DNA from: a bacterium
GTDB taxonomy: Bacteria > Sysuimicrobiota > Sysuimicrobiia > Sysuimicrobiales > Segetimicrobiaceae
Reading direction: 5' to 3'
Assembly: GCA_035945995.1 (NCBI GenBank)
Contig: DASYZR010000135.1
Location: forward strand, 1-57,973
DNA length: 57,973 bases
Made by a program: the position numbers and the translations under genes
In this document: positions 48,933 through 57,805 of the stretch, piece by piece
Numbering within the stretch: the first letter of the stretch is position 1
How the letters are laid out: the number at the start of each line of letters is the position of its first letter
Notes under the pieces: model-generated
The model's input: the letters and a program-made list of their open reading frames with translations, nothing else
Told to the model about the DNA's origin: nothing
The model's database searches: none

Positions 48933-49867
48933 TGGGGGGCATGCCACATGATGGGCACGAATCCCCGCGCGCCTACGTAGGAGACGCGGCGAGCGGTGCG
49001 CGGCGACGACACCCAGAGTGGTTGAAAGTAAGGCTTCCGACCGGCCCGTACTTCCGCGAGTTAGTCGCGATCGTGCGTACGCAGGCGCTGCACACCGTCT
49101 GCGAGGAGGCGCGCTGTCCCAACATCGGCGATTGTTGGAACCGCCGGACGGCGACCTTCCTGATCCTCGGCAACGTGTGCACGCGGCATTGCGCGTACTG
49201 TGCGATCGCGCATGGACTGCCGGCTGAACTGGATCTGCAGGAGCCAGTCCGCGTCGCAGAGGCGGTCGAGAAGATGGGCCTCCGGCATGCGGTCATCACT
49301 TCCGTAGACCGTGATGATCTGGCCGATGGTGGAGCTGGAATATTCGCGGCGACGATCCAAGCGATCCGCAAGCGCACGCCGCGTTGCTCTGTCGAAGTGT
49401 TGATTCCAGACTTCAAGGGCCATCATACTGCTCTTCGCACCGTTCTCACCGCTGAGCCGGACATTGTGAACCATAACATTGAGACGGTGCCGCGATTGTT
49501 CCGCGCCGTGCGTGTCGGTGGCAACTACCGGCGCTCGCTCGACCTTCTGGCCCGGGCAAAGACATGGGGACGACGTGGCCTTACGAAAAGCGGCATAATG
49601 GTTGGCCTCGGTGAAACGCGCGACGAGGTGCGTTCGACCATGCGCGATTTGCGCGAGGTCGGCTGCGACATTCTAACTATCGGACAGTACTTGCGGCCGG
49701 GCAAGGACTACTTACCGGTCGTTCGTCACTATGACCCGCGCGAGTTTGCCTTGTTCAAAGTCGAAGGACTTGAGATGGGGTTCCGCTATGTCGAGTCGGG
49801 GCCGCTCGTCCGCAGCAGCTATCACGCCGACGAACAAGCGGCGGCGATCGGACGTGAGGGGCAATAG
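48932..49867 (+). CDS. lipA: Lipoyl synthase
   Basis: A 311-residue radical SAM enzyme that inserts two sulfurs into octanoyl groups on lipoyl domains. The auxiliary cluster cysteines are C57, C62 and C68 (CEEARCPNIGDC), the radical SAM cysteines are C83, C87 and C90 (CTRHCAYC), and the conserved RSSYHA motif is near the C-terminus. A lipA inside the catabolic operon, with two free lipoyl carriers upstream, suggests dedicated lipoylation of those proteins. No octanoyltransferase gene is in the window. The ATG at 48932 overlaps the VOC stop. Confidence 0.93.
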   Translation: MGGMPHDGHESPRAYVGDAASGARRRHPEWLKVRLPTGPYFRELVAIVRTQALHTVCEEARCPNIGDCWNRRTATFLILGNVCTRHCAYCAIAHGLPAELDLQEPVRVAEAVEKMGLRHAVITSVDRDDLADGGAGIFAATIQAIRKRTPRCSVEVLIPDFKGHHTALRTVLTAEPDIVNHNIETVPRLFRAVRVGGNYRRSLDLLARAKTWGRRGLTKSGIMVGLGETRDEVRSTMRDLREVGCDILTIGQYLRPGKDYLPVVRHYDPREFALFKVEGLEMGFRYVESGPLVRSSYHADEQAAAIGREGQ

Positions 49868-49871
49868 ACGT

Positions 49872-51473
49872 ATGAGAGCCTCGACGGCGACCGGTGGAGC
49901 CGAAGTACGCGCGCCGATTGGTGACCGGTTTCCCGAAGTCCTGACGCGCGAAGCCGTGGAGTTCGTCCTCGCGCTGCACCGCGAGTTCGACGAACGCCGC
50001 CGCGCGCTGCTCGCCAGGCGCGCTGAGCGCTGTGCGGAGATCGCCGCCGGACGCCTTCCGGATTTTCTCCCTGAGACGCGCGCGATCCGAGAGGCCGCGT
50101 GGAGCGTGGCTCCCGTACCGCGCGATCTCGAGGACCGCCGGGTCGAGATCACCGGGCCGGCCGATCGGAAGATGATCATCAACGCCCTCAACTCGGGGGC
50201 GAGCACCTTTATGGCGGACTTCGAGGACGCCAACGCCCCGACGTGGGACAACGTCATCGACGGTCACGTAAACATCATGGACGCCGTCCGCCGGACGATC
50301 GCCTACACCGGGCCGGACGGCAAAGCGTACCGGCTCGGCGAAGAGACCGCCACGCTGATCGTGCGGCCGCGCGGCTGGCACCTGCCGGAGACCCACGTGT
50401 ACTTCGACGGACGGCCGGCTTCCGGCAGCCTGGTCGACTTCGGTCTGTATGTGTTTCACAACGCCCAGGCGCTGCTCGATCGCGGCACCGGCCCGTACTT
50501 CTACCTGCCCAAACTGGAGAGTCATCTCGAGGCGCGGCTCTGGAACGACGTCTTTGCGTTCGCCGAGGAGGCGCTCAGGATTCCGCGAGCGAGTATCCGA
50601 GCCACGGTGCTGGTCGAGCATATTCTCGTCGCGTTCGAGATGGAAGAGATCTTGTACGAACTCCGCGACCGCTCGGCGGGGCTCAACGCCGGCCGGTGGG
50701 ACTACATTTACAGCATCATCAAGACGTTCCGCGAGCGGCCGGAGTTCGTGCTGCCCGACCGGTCGCAGGTCACGATGACCGTGCCGTTCATGCGCGCGTA
50801 CACCGAGCTGCTGGTCAGCACCTGCCATCGCCGCGGCGCGTACGCGGTCGGCGGGATGGCGGCGTACATTCCGACGCGCCGCAATTCCGAGGTCAATCGC
50901 CAGGCGCTCGCCAAGGTCCGCGACGACAAGATCCGCGAGGCGACGGACGGGTTCGACGGCACGTGGGTGGCGCACCCCGGGCTCGTGGACGAGGCGATGC
51001 GCGCGTTCGACGGCGTGCTCGCGGGGCGCCGGCAGCAGCTTGCGCGGACGCGGGACGACGTGCGCGTTGCAGCGCGCGACCTGCTCGACGTGCGCGTGCC
51101 GGGCGGAACGATCACGGACGCCGGCCTGCGGACGAACGTACGGGTCGGCATCGAGTATCTCGAATCATGGCTGCGCGGCACGGGCGCCGCGGCGCTGTAC
51201 AATCTGATGGAGGACGCCGCCACCGCCGAAATCGCGAGATCGCAGATCTGGCAGTGGGTCCGCCACAGCGCGCACCTAGACGACGGCCGGCCCGTGGCCG
51301 CGCGCCTCGTGCGGGCGGTGGCCGACGACGAACTGCAACGGATCCGGCAGTATCTCGGCCACGCGTTCGACCTCCGCCGCTTCGGGGAGGCGCGGGCGAT
51401 CTTCGAGCGTGTCGCCCTCACCGACCCGTTCGTGGAGTTTCTGACGATTCCGGCGTACGAGCATCTCGCGTGA
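49872..51473 (+). CDS. aceB: Malate synthase (form A)
   Basis: At 533 residues this is the size of malate synthase A, which condenses glyoxylate with acetyl-CoA to malate. Recognised blocks are [53 protein letters not shown], the active-site segment [20 protein letters not shown] and [14 protein letters not shown]. The ATG at 49872 lies 4 bp after the lipA stop and gives the correct length. Codon use is much more GC-rich than that of the surrounding genes, like the left flank of the window. Confidence 0.93.
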   Translation: MRASTATGGAEVRAPIGDRFPEVLTREAVEFVLALHREFDERRRALLARRAERCAEIAAGRLPDFLPETRAIREAAWSVAPVPRDLEDRRVEITGPADRKMIINALNSGASTFMADFEDANAPTWDNVIDGHVNIMDAVRRTIAYTGPDGKAYRLGEETATLIVRPRGWHLPETHVYFDGRPASGSLVDFGLYVFHNAQALLDRGTGPYFYLPKLESHLEARLWNDVFAFAEEALRIPRASIRATVLVEHILVAFEMEEILYELRDRSAGLNAGRWDYIYSIIKTFRERPEFVLPDRSQVTMTVPFMRAYTELLVSTCHRRGAYAVGGMAAYIPTRRNSEVNRQALAKVRDDKIREATDGFDGTWVAHPGLVDEAMRAFDGVLAGRRQQLARTRDDVRVAARDLLDVRVPGGTITDAGLRTNVRVGIEYLESWLRGTGAAALYNLMEDAATAEIARSQIWQWVRHSAHLDDGRPVAARLVRAVADDELQRIRQYLGHAFDLRRFGEARAIFERVALTDPFVEFLTIPAYEHLA

Positions 51474-51490
51474 CCCAGGAGGGCAAGGCG

Positions 51491-52834
51491 ATGGTGAACG
51501 AGGTCAGCACGCGGATCGACGAACAGGCGGCGATTCTGGCGCGACGTTGGGCCGCCGACCGCCGGTGGGGGGGCATCCGCCGGCCGTATGACGCCCGCGA
51601 CGTGGTCCGCCTGCGCGGCTCGGTGGACGTGCAGTACAGTCTTGCCGCAGCGGGCGCGGCGCGCCTGTGGCACCTTCTCCACACCGAGGAGTACGTGCCG
51701 GCGCTCGGTGCGTTGACCGGCAACCAGGCGGTGCAGATCGTCCGAGCCGGCGTGCGGGCGATCTATTTGAGCGGCTGGCAGGTGGCCGCCGACAACAATT
51801 TGGCCGGCGAGATGTATCCCGACCTCAGCCTCTATCCGGCGACCAGCGCGCCGTCCCTCGTGCGGCAGATCAACAACGCCCTGCGCCGCGCTGATCAAAT
51901 CGAGTGGGCGGAGGGTCGGCTGCGCCGCGATTGGCTGGCGCCGATCGTCGCCGACGCAGAGGCCGGCTTCGGCGGGCCGCTCAATGCCTTCGAGCTGATG
52001 AAACAGATGATCGAGGCCGGCGCCGCCGGCGTGCACTTCGAAGACCAGCTCGCTTCTGAGAAGAAATGCGGCCACATGGGCGGCAAAGTGCTCGTGCCCA
52101 CAGCCCAATTCGTGCGGACCCTCACCGCGGCGCGTCTCGCCGCTGACGTGTTCGGCGTGCCGGCTGTGCTGATCGCGCGGACCGACGCGTTGGGCGCGAC
52201 CCTGCTCACGAGCGACATCGATCCAGAGGACGGACGGTTCCTCACGGGCGAACGGACGCCGGAGGGCTACCACATCGTGACCCCCGGCCTCGACGCGGCA
52301 ATCGCGCGGTCGCGAGCCTACGCGCCGTACGCCGATCTGTTGTGGTTCGAGACGGCCCGGCCGGACCTCGCGGAGGCCCGCCGGTTCGCCGAGGCGGTGC
52401 ACCGCGACTTCCCGGGCAAGCTCCTCGCCTACAACTGCTCGCCTTCCTTCAACTGGAAGCGTCATCTCGACGACGCGACGATCGCCAGCTTCCAGCGCGA
52501 GCTCGCGACGATGGGCTACAAGTTTCAGTTCATCACGCTCGCGGGATTCCACGCGCTCAACGCGTCGATGTTCGAGCTGGCGCGCGGATACGCCGAGGCG
52601 GGCATGCCCGCATTCGTGCAGCTGCAGGACCACGAGTTTACGCTGGAGCGGCACGGCTACACTGCGACGCGCCACCAGCGCGAAGTCGGCGCTGGCTACT
52701 TCGACGCGGTGTCCGAAGTGATCGCGGGCGGGGCCAGTTCGACGCTTGCGCTGCGCGGGTCGACGGAAGAGGAGCAGTTCTCGGCCGACGATGCCGCCGC
52801 AGCGGAGGCCACGGTCGAGGCTGGCGAGGAGTAG
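51491..52834 (+). CDS. aceA: Isocitrate lyase
   Basis: The 447-residue enzyme splits isocitrate to glyoxylate and succinate. The signature K191-K-C-G-H195 with catalytic C193, followed by MGGKVLVPT, is intact; [23 protein letters not shown] and DAEAGFGG are also conserved. CAGGAGGG stands 6 nt before the ATG. With malate synthase it forms a complete glyoxylate shunt for growth on acetyl-CoA. The longer open frame upstream is a shadow of malate synthase. Composition is GC-rich, unlike the flanking catabolic genes. Confidence 0.94.
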   Translation: MVNEVSTRIDEQAAILARRWAADRRWGGIRRPYDARDVVRLRGSVDVQYSLAAAGAARLWHLLHTEEYVPALGALTGNQAVQIVRAGVRAIYLSGWQVAADNNLAGEMYPDLSLYPATSAPSLVRQINNALRRADQIEWAEGRLRRDWLAPIVADAEAGFGGPLNAFELMKQMIEAGAAGVHFEDQLASEKKCGHMGGKVLVPTAQFVRTLTAARLAADVFGVPAVLIARTDALGATLLTSDIDPEDGRFLTGERTPEGYHIVTPGLDAAIARSRAYAPYADLLWFETARPDLAEARRFAEAVHRDFPGKLLAYNCSPSFNWKRHLDDATIASFQRELATMGYKFQFITLAGFHALNASMFELARGYAEAGMPAFVQLQDHEFTLERHGYTATRHQREVGAGYFDAVSEVIAGGASSTLALRGSTEEEQFSADDAAAAEATVEAGEE

Positions 52835-52948
52835 CAATGAGCGGCCCAACTTCCACCCGACCGTCCCTTGGACATCGAATCCCACGACATTGAGCAGGCA
52901 GTCGGGGGATCCGCAATCGACACAACGAGTCGGTCTGAGGAGCTCGGT

Positions 52949-54145
52949 ATGAGAGTTACCGATATCGAGACACTCTCTTGCGATGCGGGGTGGAGAAACT
53001 ACCACTTCGTCAAACTGACCACGGACGCGGGGATCGTAGGCTGGAGCGAATTCGATGAGTGGTACGGGTCTCCGGGCGTCACAACTGTCATCGAACATCT
53101 CGCCGGGCGCGTAAAGGGACAGCCCGTCATGGCCCACGAGCGAATTCATGCCGAGCTCTACGCCGCTACCCGGATGGCGAATCGGGGCGTCGTGGGTGAG
53201 GGCATCGGGGCCATCGAGAACGCTCTATTAGATGCAAAAGCAAAAGCGTTACAGGTGCCCTGCTATCAGCTCCTGGGTGGCAAGCTGCGCGACCGCGTCC
53301 GCCTCTATTGGTCACACTGCGCGACGTGGCACATTCTGCATCCGCGATTCTACCCGCCGGCGATCACAAACTTAGAGGGTACCGAAGCCACCGCGGAGCA
53401 AGTCCGAGCGCGGCGCTTCACCGCATTGAAAACGAATATGTTCATATACGAGCAGGGGTCGGTCCGCGGCTGGCATCCCGGATTTGCGCACCCGTTCGTG
53501 CCCGAACTCACCGTAGACAAGACGGTAAGGCGAAATCTGCGAGCCCATCTGGAGGCCCTTCGGTCCGGTGCCGGACCGGACATTGAAATCCTGCTCGACC
53601 TCAACTTCAATGCAAAAACTGCAGGTTATCTCGAGATCCTCAGCGATGTTGCGGATCTCGATCTATCGTGGGTCGAAATTGATACCTACAGCCCCAAAGC
53701 GCTTGCGTATATCCGCGCTCGCAGTGCCCACCCTGTGGCGTCCTGTGAGACGCTGTTCGGACTTCGTGACTTTCTGCCGTACTTCCACGAACACGCGATG
53801 GACATCGCTATCGTCGACGCGGTGTGGAACGGAGCATGGCAGACGATGAAGATTTCGGCTGCCGCCGAGGCGTACGAAACGAATGTGGCGCTGCACAACT
53901 TCTACGGTCACTTGAGCACCATGATCAACGGTCACATCGGCGCAGCTATCCCGAATCTCCACATCCTTGAGTATGACGGCGATCGACTGTCGTGGGATGC
54001 GGAGCTGTTCACACATGTGCCGGAAATCGACGACGGCCACCTCATCGTCCCGGATAGGCCGGGGTGGGGCACCGAGCCGAACGAAGACGCGATCCGACGT
54101 CGTCCACCCCAAGCGCGGTCCGGCACGATGACCATCAGCACCTAG
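52949..54145 (+). CDS. Enolase-superfamily (mandelate racemase/muconate lactonizing type) enzyme
   Basis: A 398-residue two-domain enzyme. The N-terminal capping domain runs to about residue 115; in the barrel, K161 (ALKTNMF) is the likely base, with metal ligands D217 (LLDLNFN), E243 (VEIDTYS) and E267 (SCETLFG). It would abstract a proton next to a carboxylate for dehydration, racemisation or cycloisomerisation. Its neighbours suggest a substrate in the same pathway as the urocanase-like protein. GAGGAGCT precedes the ATG at 52949. Confidence 0.85.
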   Translation: MRVTDIETLSCDAGWRNYHFVKLTTDAGIVGWSEFDEWYGSPGVTTVIEHLAGRVKGQPVMAHERIHAELYAATRMANRGVVGEGIGAIENALLDAKAKALQVPCYQLLGGKLRDRVRLYWSHCATWHILHPRFYPPAITNLEGTEATAEQVRARRFTALKTNMFIYEQGSVRGWHPGFAHPFVPELTVDKTVRRNLRAHLEALRSGAGPDIEILLDLNFNAKTAGYLEILSDVADLDLSWVEIDTYSPKALAYIRARSAHPVASCETLFGLRDFLPYFHEHAMDIAIVDAVWNGAWQTMKISAAAEAYETNVALHNFYGHLSTMINGHIGAAIPNLHILEYDGDRLSWDAELFTHVPEIDDGHLIVPDRPGWGTEPNEDAIRRRPPQARSGTMTIST

Positions 54146-54161
54146 GCTCTGAAGCCCACCA

Positions 54162-55820
54162 ATGACTCTGTCGCGGCAGATTACGGTCCAGACCGGCGCT
54201 CGGCTCCGCTGCAAAGGGTGGCGGCAAGAATCCATCCTGCGTTTGCTCGAGAACAACCTCGTAAACGCCGAACGTCCCGAGGATCTCGTCGTGTACGGGG
54301 GTGGATCCAAGGCTGCACGGGACTGGGAGAGTCTCGATAAGATCGTACGCTCTCTCCACTGCCTGGAGACCTGCGAGACACTCGTCATTCAGTCCGGGAA
54401 ACCCATTGGCATTTTTGAGACGGGGGAGAACGCCCCTCTCGTTATCATGTCAAACGGGACAACCATTACTGCGACCCAGGAGGAGATAGCGAACTTACGG
54501 CGACGTAATCTCACGATTCACCCGGGCATGACCGCGGCCGCATGGCAGTACATCGGCAGCCAGGGGATCATCCAGGGCACGTACGAGACCTTTATGGCCG
54601 CTGCGCGGCGATTCTTTGGTGGGAGCCTGGTGGGCCGAACTATTCTCACGGCAGGCTCGGGTGGCATGGGCGGTGCTCAACCTCTGGCCGGCGTACTGGC
54701 AGGCGCTGCAATTCTCGTCGCAGACGTTCGCCTCGATCGTTTGGCCCGCCGCGCGCGAGAAGGGTATCTCGAGCGACTCGCGCCGACGGTGCCGGAAGCT
54801 GTTCGCCTGTGGATGTTGGCTGCCCGGGAGCGTAGAGCTGCCTCGATCGGCGTCGCTGCCAACATCGTGGACGTGCTGGAGCATTTCGAGCGTCACAGCA
54901 TCGTTCCGAACATCGCCACGGATCAGACGACACCGGATCCATTGTTGGGCTATGTCCCTGCCGGCATCAGCGGGGAAGAGTGTGATCGTCTCGCATGGAC
55001 GGATCCCGGGAAATTGATCGACCTAGCGGGAGCGACGCTGGCTCGGCACGTTCAGGGCTTGTTGGCACTAATGCGCAAAGGGACGGTCGTGTTTGAGTAC
55101 GGCAACGGCTTGCGCGAGCGCGCTCTGGCCAACGGGGTTGCGAACGCGTTTGATATCCCCGGATTCGTTGATCTGTTCATTCGCCCCATGTTCTGCGAAG
55201 GGATCGGCCCGTTCCGTTTCATCGCGATCGAAGGCCATCCCGACACAATCTTCCGAATCGACGAAGCGTTGATGGAGATGTTTCGGGACGTGCCGCGGAT
55301 TACGGAGTGGCTCACGAAGGCATCCCGTGTCAAGTTCACAGGGTTGCCCGCTCGAGTCTGCTGGCTTGGGCACGGAGAGCGCACGGAAGCCGCGCTGGCC
55401 GTGAACGATCTCATCGAAAAGGGGGACATCGCCGGCCCAGTGGCGTTGACTCGAGATCATCTGGACTCTGGAAGTGTCACGTGCCGCTTTCGTGAGACGG
55501 AGAACATGCGGGATGGTAGCGATTGCATCGCCGATTGGCCGATTCTGAACGGTCTGCTGGACGCCATCGCGGGAGCCGATCTCGTCGCGATACACGAGGC
55601 CTACGGACGTTCGCTAAACGCGGGCCCCACGGTCATCGCGGATGGAACGGCGCACGCTCGGGAGCGCATCCGACGCGTGATGCACGCAGATACGGGGCTC
55701 GGCGTGCTCCGCCATGCCGATGCGGGGTACGAGACCGCCATTGCCGCCCGGAATCGGCATCAGCTTGGGCTCGACGTACGATTGGCCAGACATGACGACA
55801 CGCCCACGACTCCGCAGTGA
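54162..55820 (+). CDS. Urocanase-family hydratase with altered active-site loop
   Basis: The 552-residue protein matches urocanate hydratase in length and domains: YGGGSKAARDWE, MTAAAWQYIGSQGIIQGTYE, NAD-binding GSGGMGGAQPL (165-175), and ARVCWLGHGER with the family cysteine. After ADLVAIH (H478) the usual glycine-rich HHGGGVGMG...H loop is replaced by a shorter EAYGRSLNAG (479-488). Ordinary urocanate may not be the substrate. S-methyl-thiourocanate hydratases are urocanase relatives, and the next gene is DUF917/S-methyl-thiohydantoin desulfurase-like, so an S-methylated imidazole acrylate is a reasonable candidate. No hutH, hutI or hutG is nearby. Confidence 0.85.
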   Translation: MTLSRQITVQTGARLRCKGWRQESILRLLENNLVNAERPEDLVVYGGGSKAARDWESLDKIVRSLHCLETCETLVIQSGKPIGIFETGENAPLVIMSNGTTITATQEEIANLRRRNLTIHPGMTAAAWQYIGSQGIIQGTYETFMAAARRFFGGSLVGRTILTAGSGGMGGAQPLAGVLAGAAILVADVRLDRLARRAREGYLERLAPTVPEAVRLWMLAARERRAASIGVAANIVDVLEHFERHSIVPNIATDQTTPDPLLGYVPAGISGEECDRLAWTDPGKLIDLAGATLARHVQGLLALMRKGTVVFEYGNGLRERALANGVANAFDIPGFVDLFIRPMFCEGIGPFRFIAIEGHPDTIFRIDEALMEMFRDVPRITEWLTKASRVKFTGLPARVCWLGHGERTEAALAVNDLIEKGDIAGPVALTRDHLDSGSVTCRFRETENMRDGSDCIADWPILNGLLDAIAGADLVAIHEAYGRSLNAGPTVIADGTAHARERIRRVMHADTGLGVLRHADAGYETAIAARNRHQLGLDVRLARHDDTPTTPQ

Positions 55821-56971
55821 GAACGCTAACGACTGGAGATGTTGAGGCTGCCGTGTACGGGGGCCTCGTGTTGGGGGCCGGAGGGGGAGGCCTCGAGGAG
55901 GGCCTACGGCAGGCTCAAATGGTGCTTGAGTTTGGCCAGCCAAGGCTGGCGGATCTGGATGATTTCGAGGACGGCGACTTGGCGATCGTGACGACCGGCG
56001 TTGGTGCTCCCGGAGGGCACACAAGCAGTGTCTTTCCGAGGGACCGGCTGCGCGCCTTCGAGTTGATCCGCGCGGCCATCGCCCAACGCGAGGACACCCG
56101 AAACGGGAGACTCGTCGGCACAGTGATGGGGCACCCGAGTGCGCGTGTGGCGACGTCGTGGCTGCACGCTGCGCTTGACCCGAACATTGTGGTACTCGAT
56201 TGCGCGACGAACGGTCGCGGCCACCCGTCCGTGCGGATGGGCGGAATGGGATTGGCTTCGCGCCTCGACGTTGCGATCTTCCAAGCGGCAGTGGGCGGCA
56301 CCCTCGCTGACCGCGGTCGCATGGAATTGGTGGTCTGGGGGCCGCTTGCGTTGACGTCCGATGTCGTCAGACGCGCTTCCGATGTGCTGGGCGGAGGCAT
56401 CTCCGCGTGTCGAGGTCCGGTTTCAATTGGCTTCTTGCGCACGGCCGCAGCCGTCGGTTCGGTCAGCATGAGCATTCATCTTGGCCGAGCGATGATCGCC
56501 GCGCTCGGTCGGGGACCCGACGCGTTCATTGACGCGATCGTGTCGACGCTGAACGCGAACGTTGTGCTGGCGGGATTGGTGACGGAGCAGACCGTTCGCC
56601 TCCGGGGAGCGTACGACGTCGGTTGCGTCGTGGTGGCGGACGGCGGCCACGTCGCAGAGCTTGGCGTGGTGAACGAGTTCCTCACGCTCGATGTCGACGG
56701 AATTCGAATGTCGTCCTTCCCCGACCTGATCGTGCTTCTATCGCAGAAGGACGGTATGCCCATCGGCATTACTGCGTTGAAGCGCGGGGACCCGGTGATT
56801 ATTGTCACCGTCCCGCATGCTTCGATACCACTTGGCGCGGGCGTGTGGGACGTACAAGCCTACCGAGGGGTGGAGGAACTGCTCGATCGCGAGTTGGTTC
56901 CTCCCGCATGTCGACGAGATTCGGCGGCGGATGGTCACGCAGAAGGCACAGAAAGCGCTCGCCGATCTTAG
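55817..56971 (+). CDS. DUF917 family protein (S-methyl-thiohydantoin desulfurase type)
   Basis: A 384-residue protein of the DUF917 family: YGGLVLGAGGGGLEEGL near the N-terminus, IVTTGVGAPGGHTSSVFPRD, a mid-protein CATNGRGHPSVRMGGMGL, and a C-terminal beta-rich domain with FPDLIVLLSQKDGMPIGITALKRGDPVIIVTVPH. The family is linked to hydantoin metabolism and includes enzymes that remove methanethiol from S-methyl-thiohydantoins. Its ATG overlaps the urocanase-like stop by 4 bp, so the two steps are tightly coupled, as expected if it acts on the hydratase product. Confidence 0.8.
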   Translation: MRTLTTGDVEAAVYGGLVLGAGGGGLEEGLRQAQMVLEFGQPRLADLDDFEDGDLAIVTTGVGAPGGHTSSVFPRDRLRAFELIRAAIAQREDTRNGRLVGTVMGHPSARVATSWLHAALDPNIVVLDCATNGRGHPSVRMGGMGLASRLDVAIFQAAVGGTLADRGRMELVVWGPLALTSDVVRRASDVLGGGISACRGPVSIGFLRTAAAVGSVSMSIHLGRAMIAALGRGPDAFIDAIVSTLNANVVLAGLVTEQTVRLRGAYDVGCVVVADGGHVAELGVVNEFLTLDVDGIRMSSFPDLIVLLSQKDGMPIGITALKRGDPVIIVTVPHASIPLGAGVWDVQAYRGVEELLDRELVPPACRRDSAADGHAEGTESARRS

Positions 56972-56992
56972 AGAGGAGATGACGCTACGCCG

Positions 56993-57805
56993 ATGATACC
57001 GCCTCATGCGATTCCTGGGCCGTCTTCGTCTTCGGCGCGTCCAGCCGAGGCAGGAGTGAGGCCCTCGAGGATGCGAGCGATTATTGCCCGGCGCATGCTC
57101 GACAGTCTCAAATCAACCGCCCAATTGACTTTGACGACTGAAGTGAATATGGAGGAGGCCGCCCGACTGCGAACCGAGGTCGGACCGGAACTCGCGCGAC
57201 GTCACGGCATTCACCTCACCTATACCGACCTCATCGTTCGGGCGGCAGCATTGGCGCTGCGGGCGCATCCTCGTCTGAACGCACGATGGGAAGACGAGGG
57301 GATCCGGCGCCTTCCGGACATCCATGTCGGGTTTGCCGTGGCGCTCGACGAAGGACTCATCGTCCCCGTGGTGCGCCACACCGATCACGCGACGCTCCAG
57401 CAAATTTCCGCGTCGATTCGCGACCTTGCCGAACGGGCGCACGCCAATCGACTGCGGCCGGAAGAGGTACGCGGCGGCACGTTCACGGTCACAAACCTCG
57501 GCATCTACGACGTTGACGCGTTTACGCCGATTCTTAATCCACCCGAGGCCGGCATTCTGGGGGTAGGCCGAGTGCGCCGGTGCGCCGTCGTCGCGGCCGA
57601 GCAGATTGCCCCAAAGCTGACAATGGTATTGTCTTTGACGTTCGACCACCGGATTGTAGATGGAGCACCGGCTGCACAATTCTTGCAACACGTCAAATCG
57701 ATTCTTGAACGTCCGTATTTGCTGCTTCTTCCGCCGACTCCAGGATCTCAAGTGCCAACACCGGAGCATCACTCGTCCAGGACGGGCGTCGCACAGTCCG
57801 GGTGA
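56993..57805 (+). CDS. 2-oxoacid dehydrogenase E2 acyltransferase core lacking lipoyl and binding domains
   Basis: A 270-residue E2 that consists only of the catalytic domain: MRAIIARRMLDSLKSTAQLT (start of the core), TFTVTNLGIYDVDAFTPILN, and the active site FDHRIVDG with H219 and D223. Usual E2 proteins have one or more lipoyl domains and a peripheral-subunit-binding domain before this; here about 25 linker-like residues precede the core. The free lipoyl proteins at 31991 and 44861 probably supply the missing domain in trans. AGAGGAG is present 14-20 nt upstream of the ATG. Confidence 0.88.
   Translation: MIPPHAIPGPSSSSARPAEAGVRPSRMRAIIARRMLDSLKSTAQLTLTTEVNMEEAARLRTEVGPELARRHGIHLTYTDLIVRAAALALRAHPRLNARWEDEGIRRLPDIHVGFAVALDEGLIVPVVRHTDHATLQQISASIRDLAERAHANRLRPEEVRGGTFTVTNLGIYDVDAFTPILNPPEAGILGVGRVRRCAVVAAEQIAPKLTMVLSLTFDHRIVDGAPAAQFLQHVKSILERPYLLLLPPTPGSQVPTPEHHSSRTGVAQSG

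Noticed and set aside
50099-51490. Upstream extension of the isocitrate lyase frame to a 911-codon ORF
   Set aside because: The first 464 codons overlap malate synthase in another frame and are Arg/Gly-rich; isocitrate lyase has its own RBS and ATG at 51491.
50708-53149. 813-codon antisense ORF opposite malate synthase and isocitrate lyase
   Set aside because: High-GC DNA leaves long antisense frames open; the composition is Arg/His/Gly-rich and both sense genes are unmistakable.
54162-55820. Reading this gene simply as hutU of histidine degradation
   Set aside because: No hutH, hutI or hutG neighbours are present and the glycine-rich active-site loop of urocanases is replaced; the ordinary assignment is not supported.
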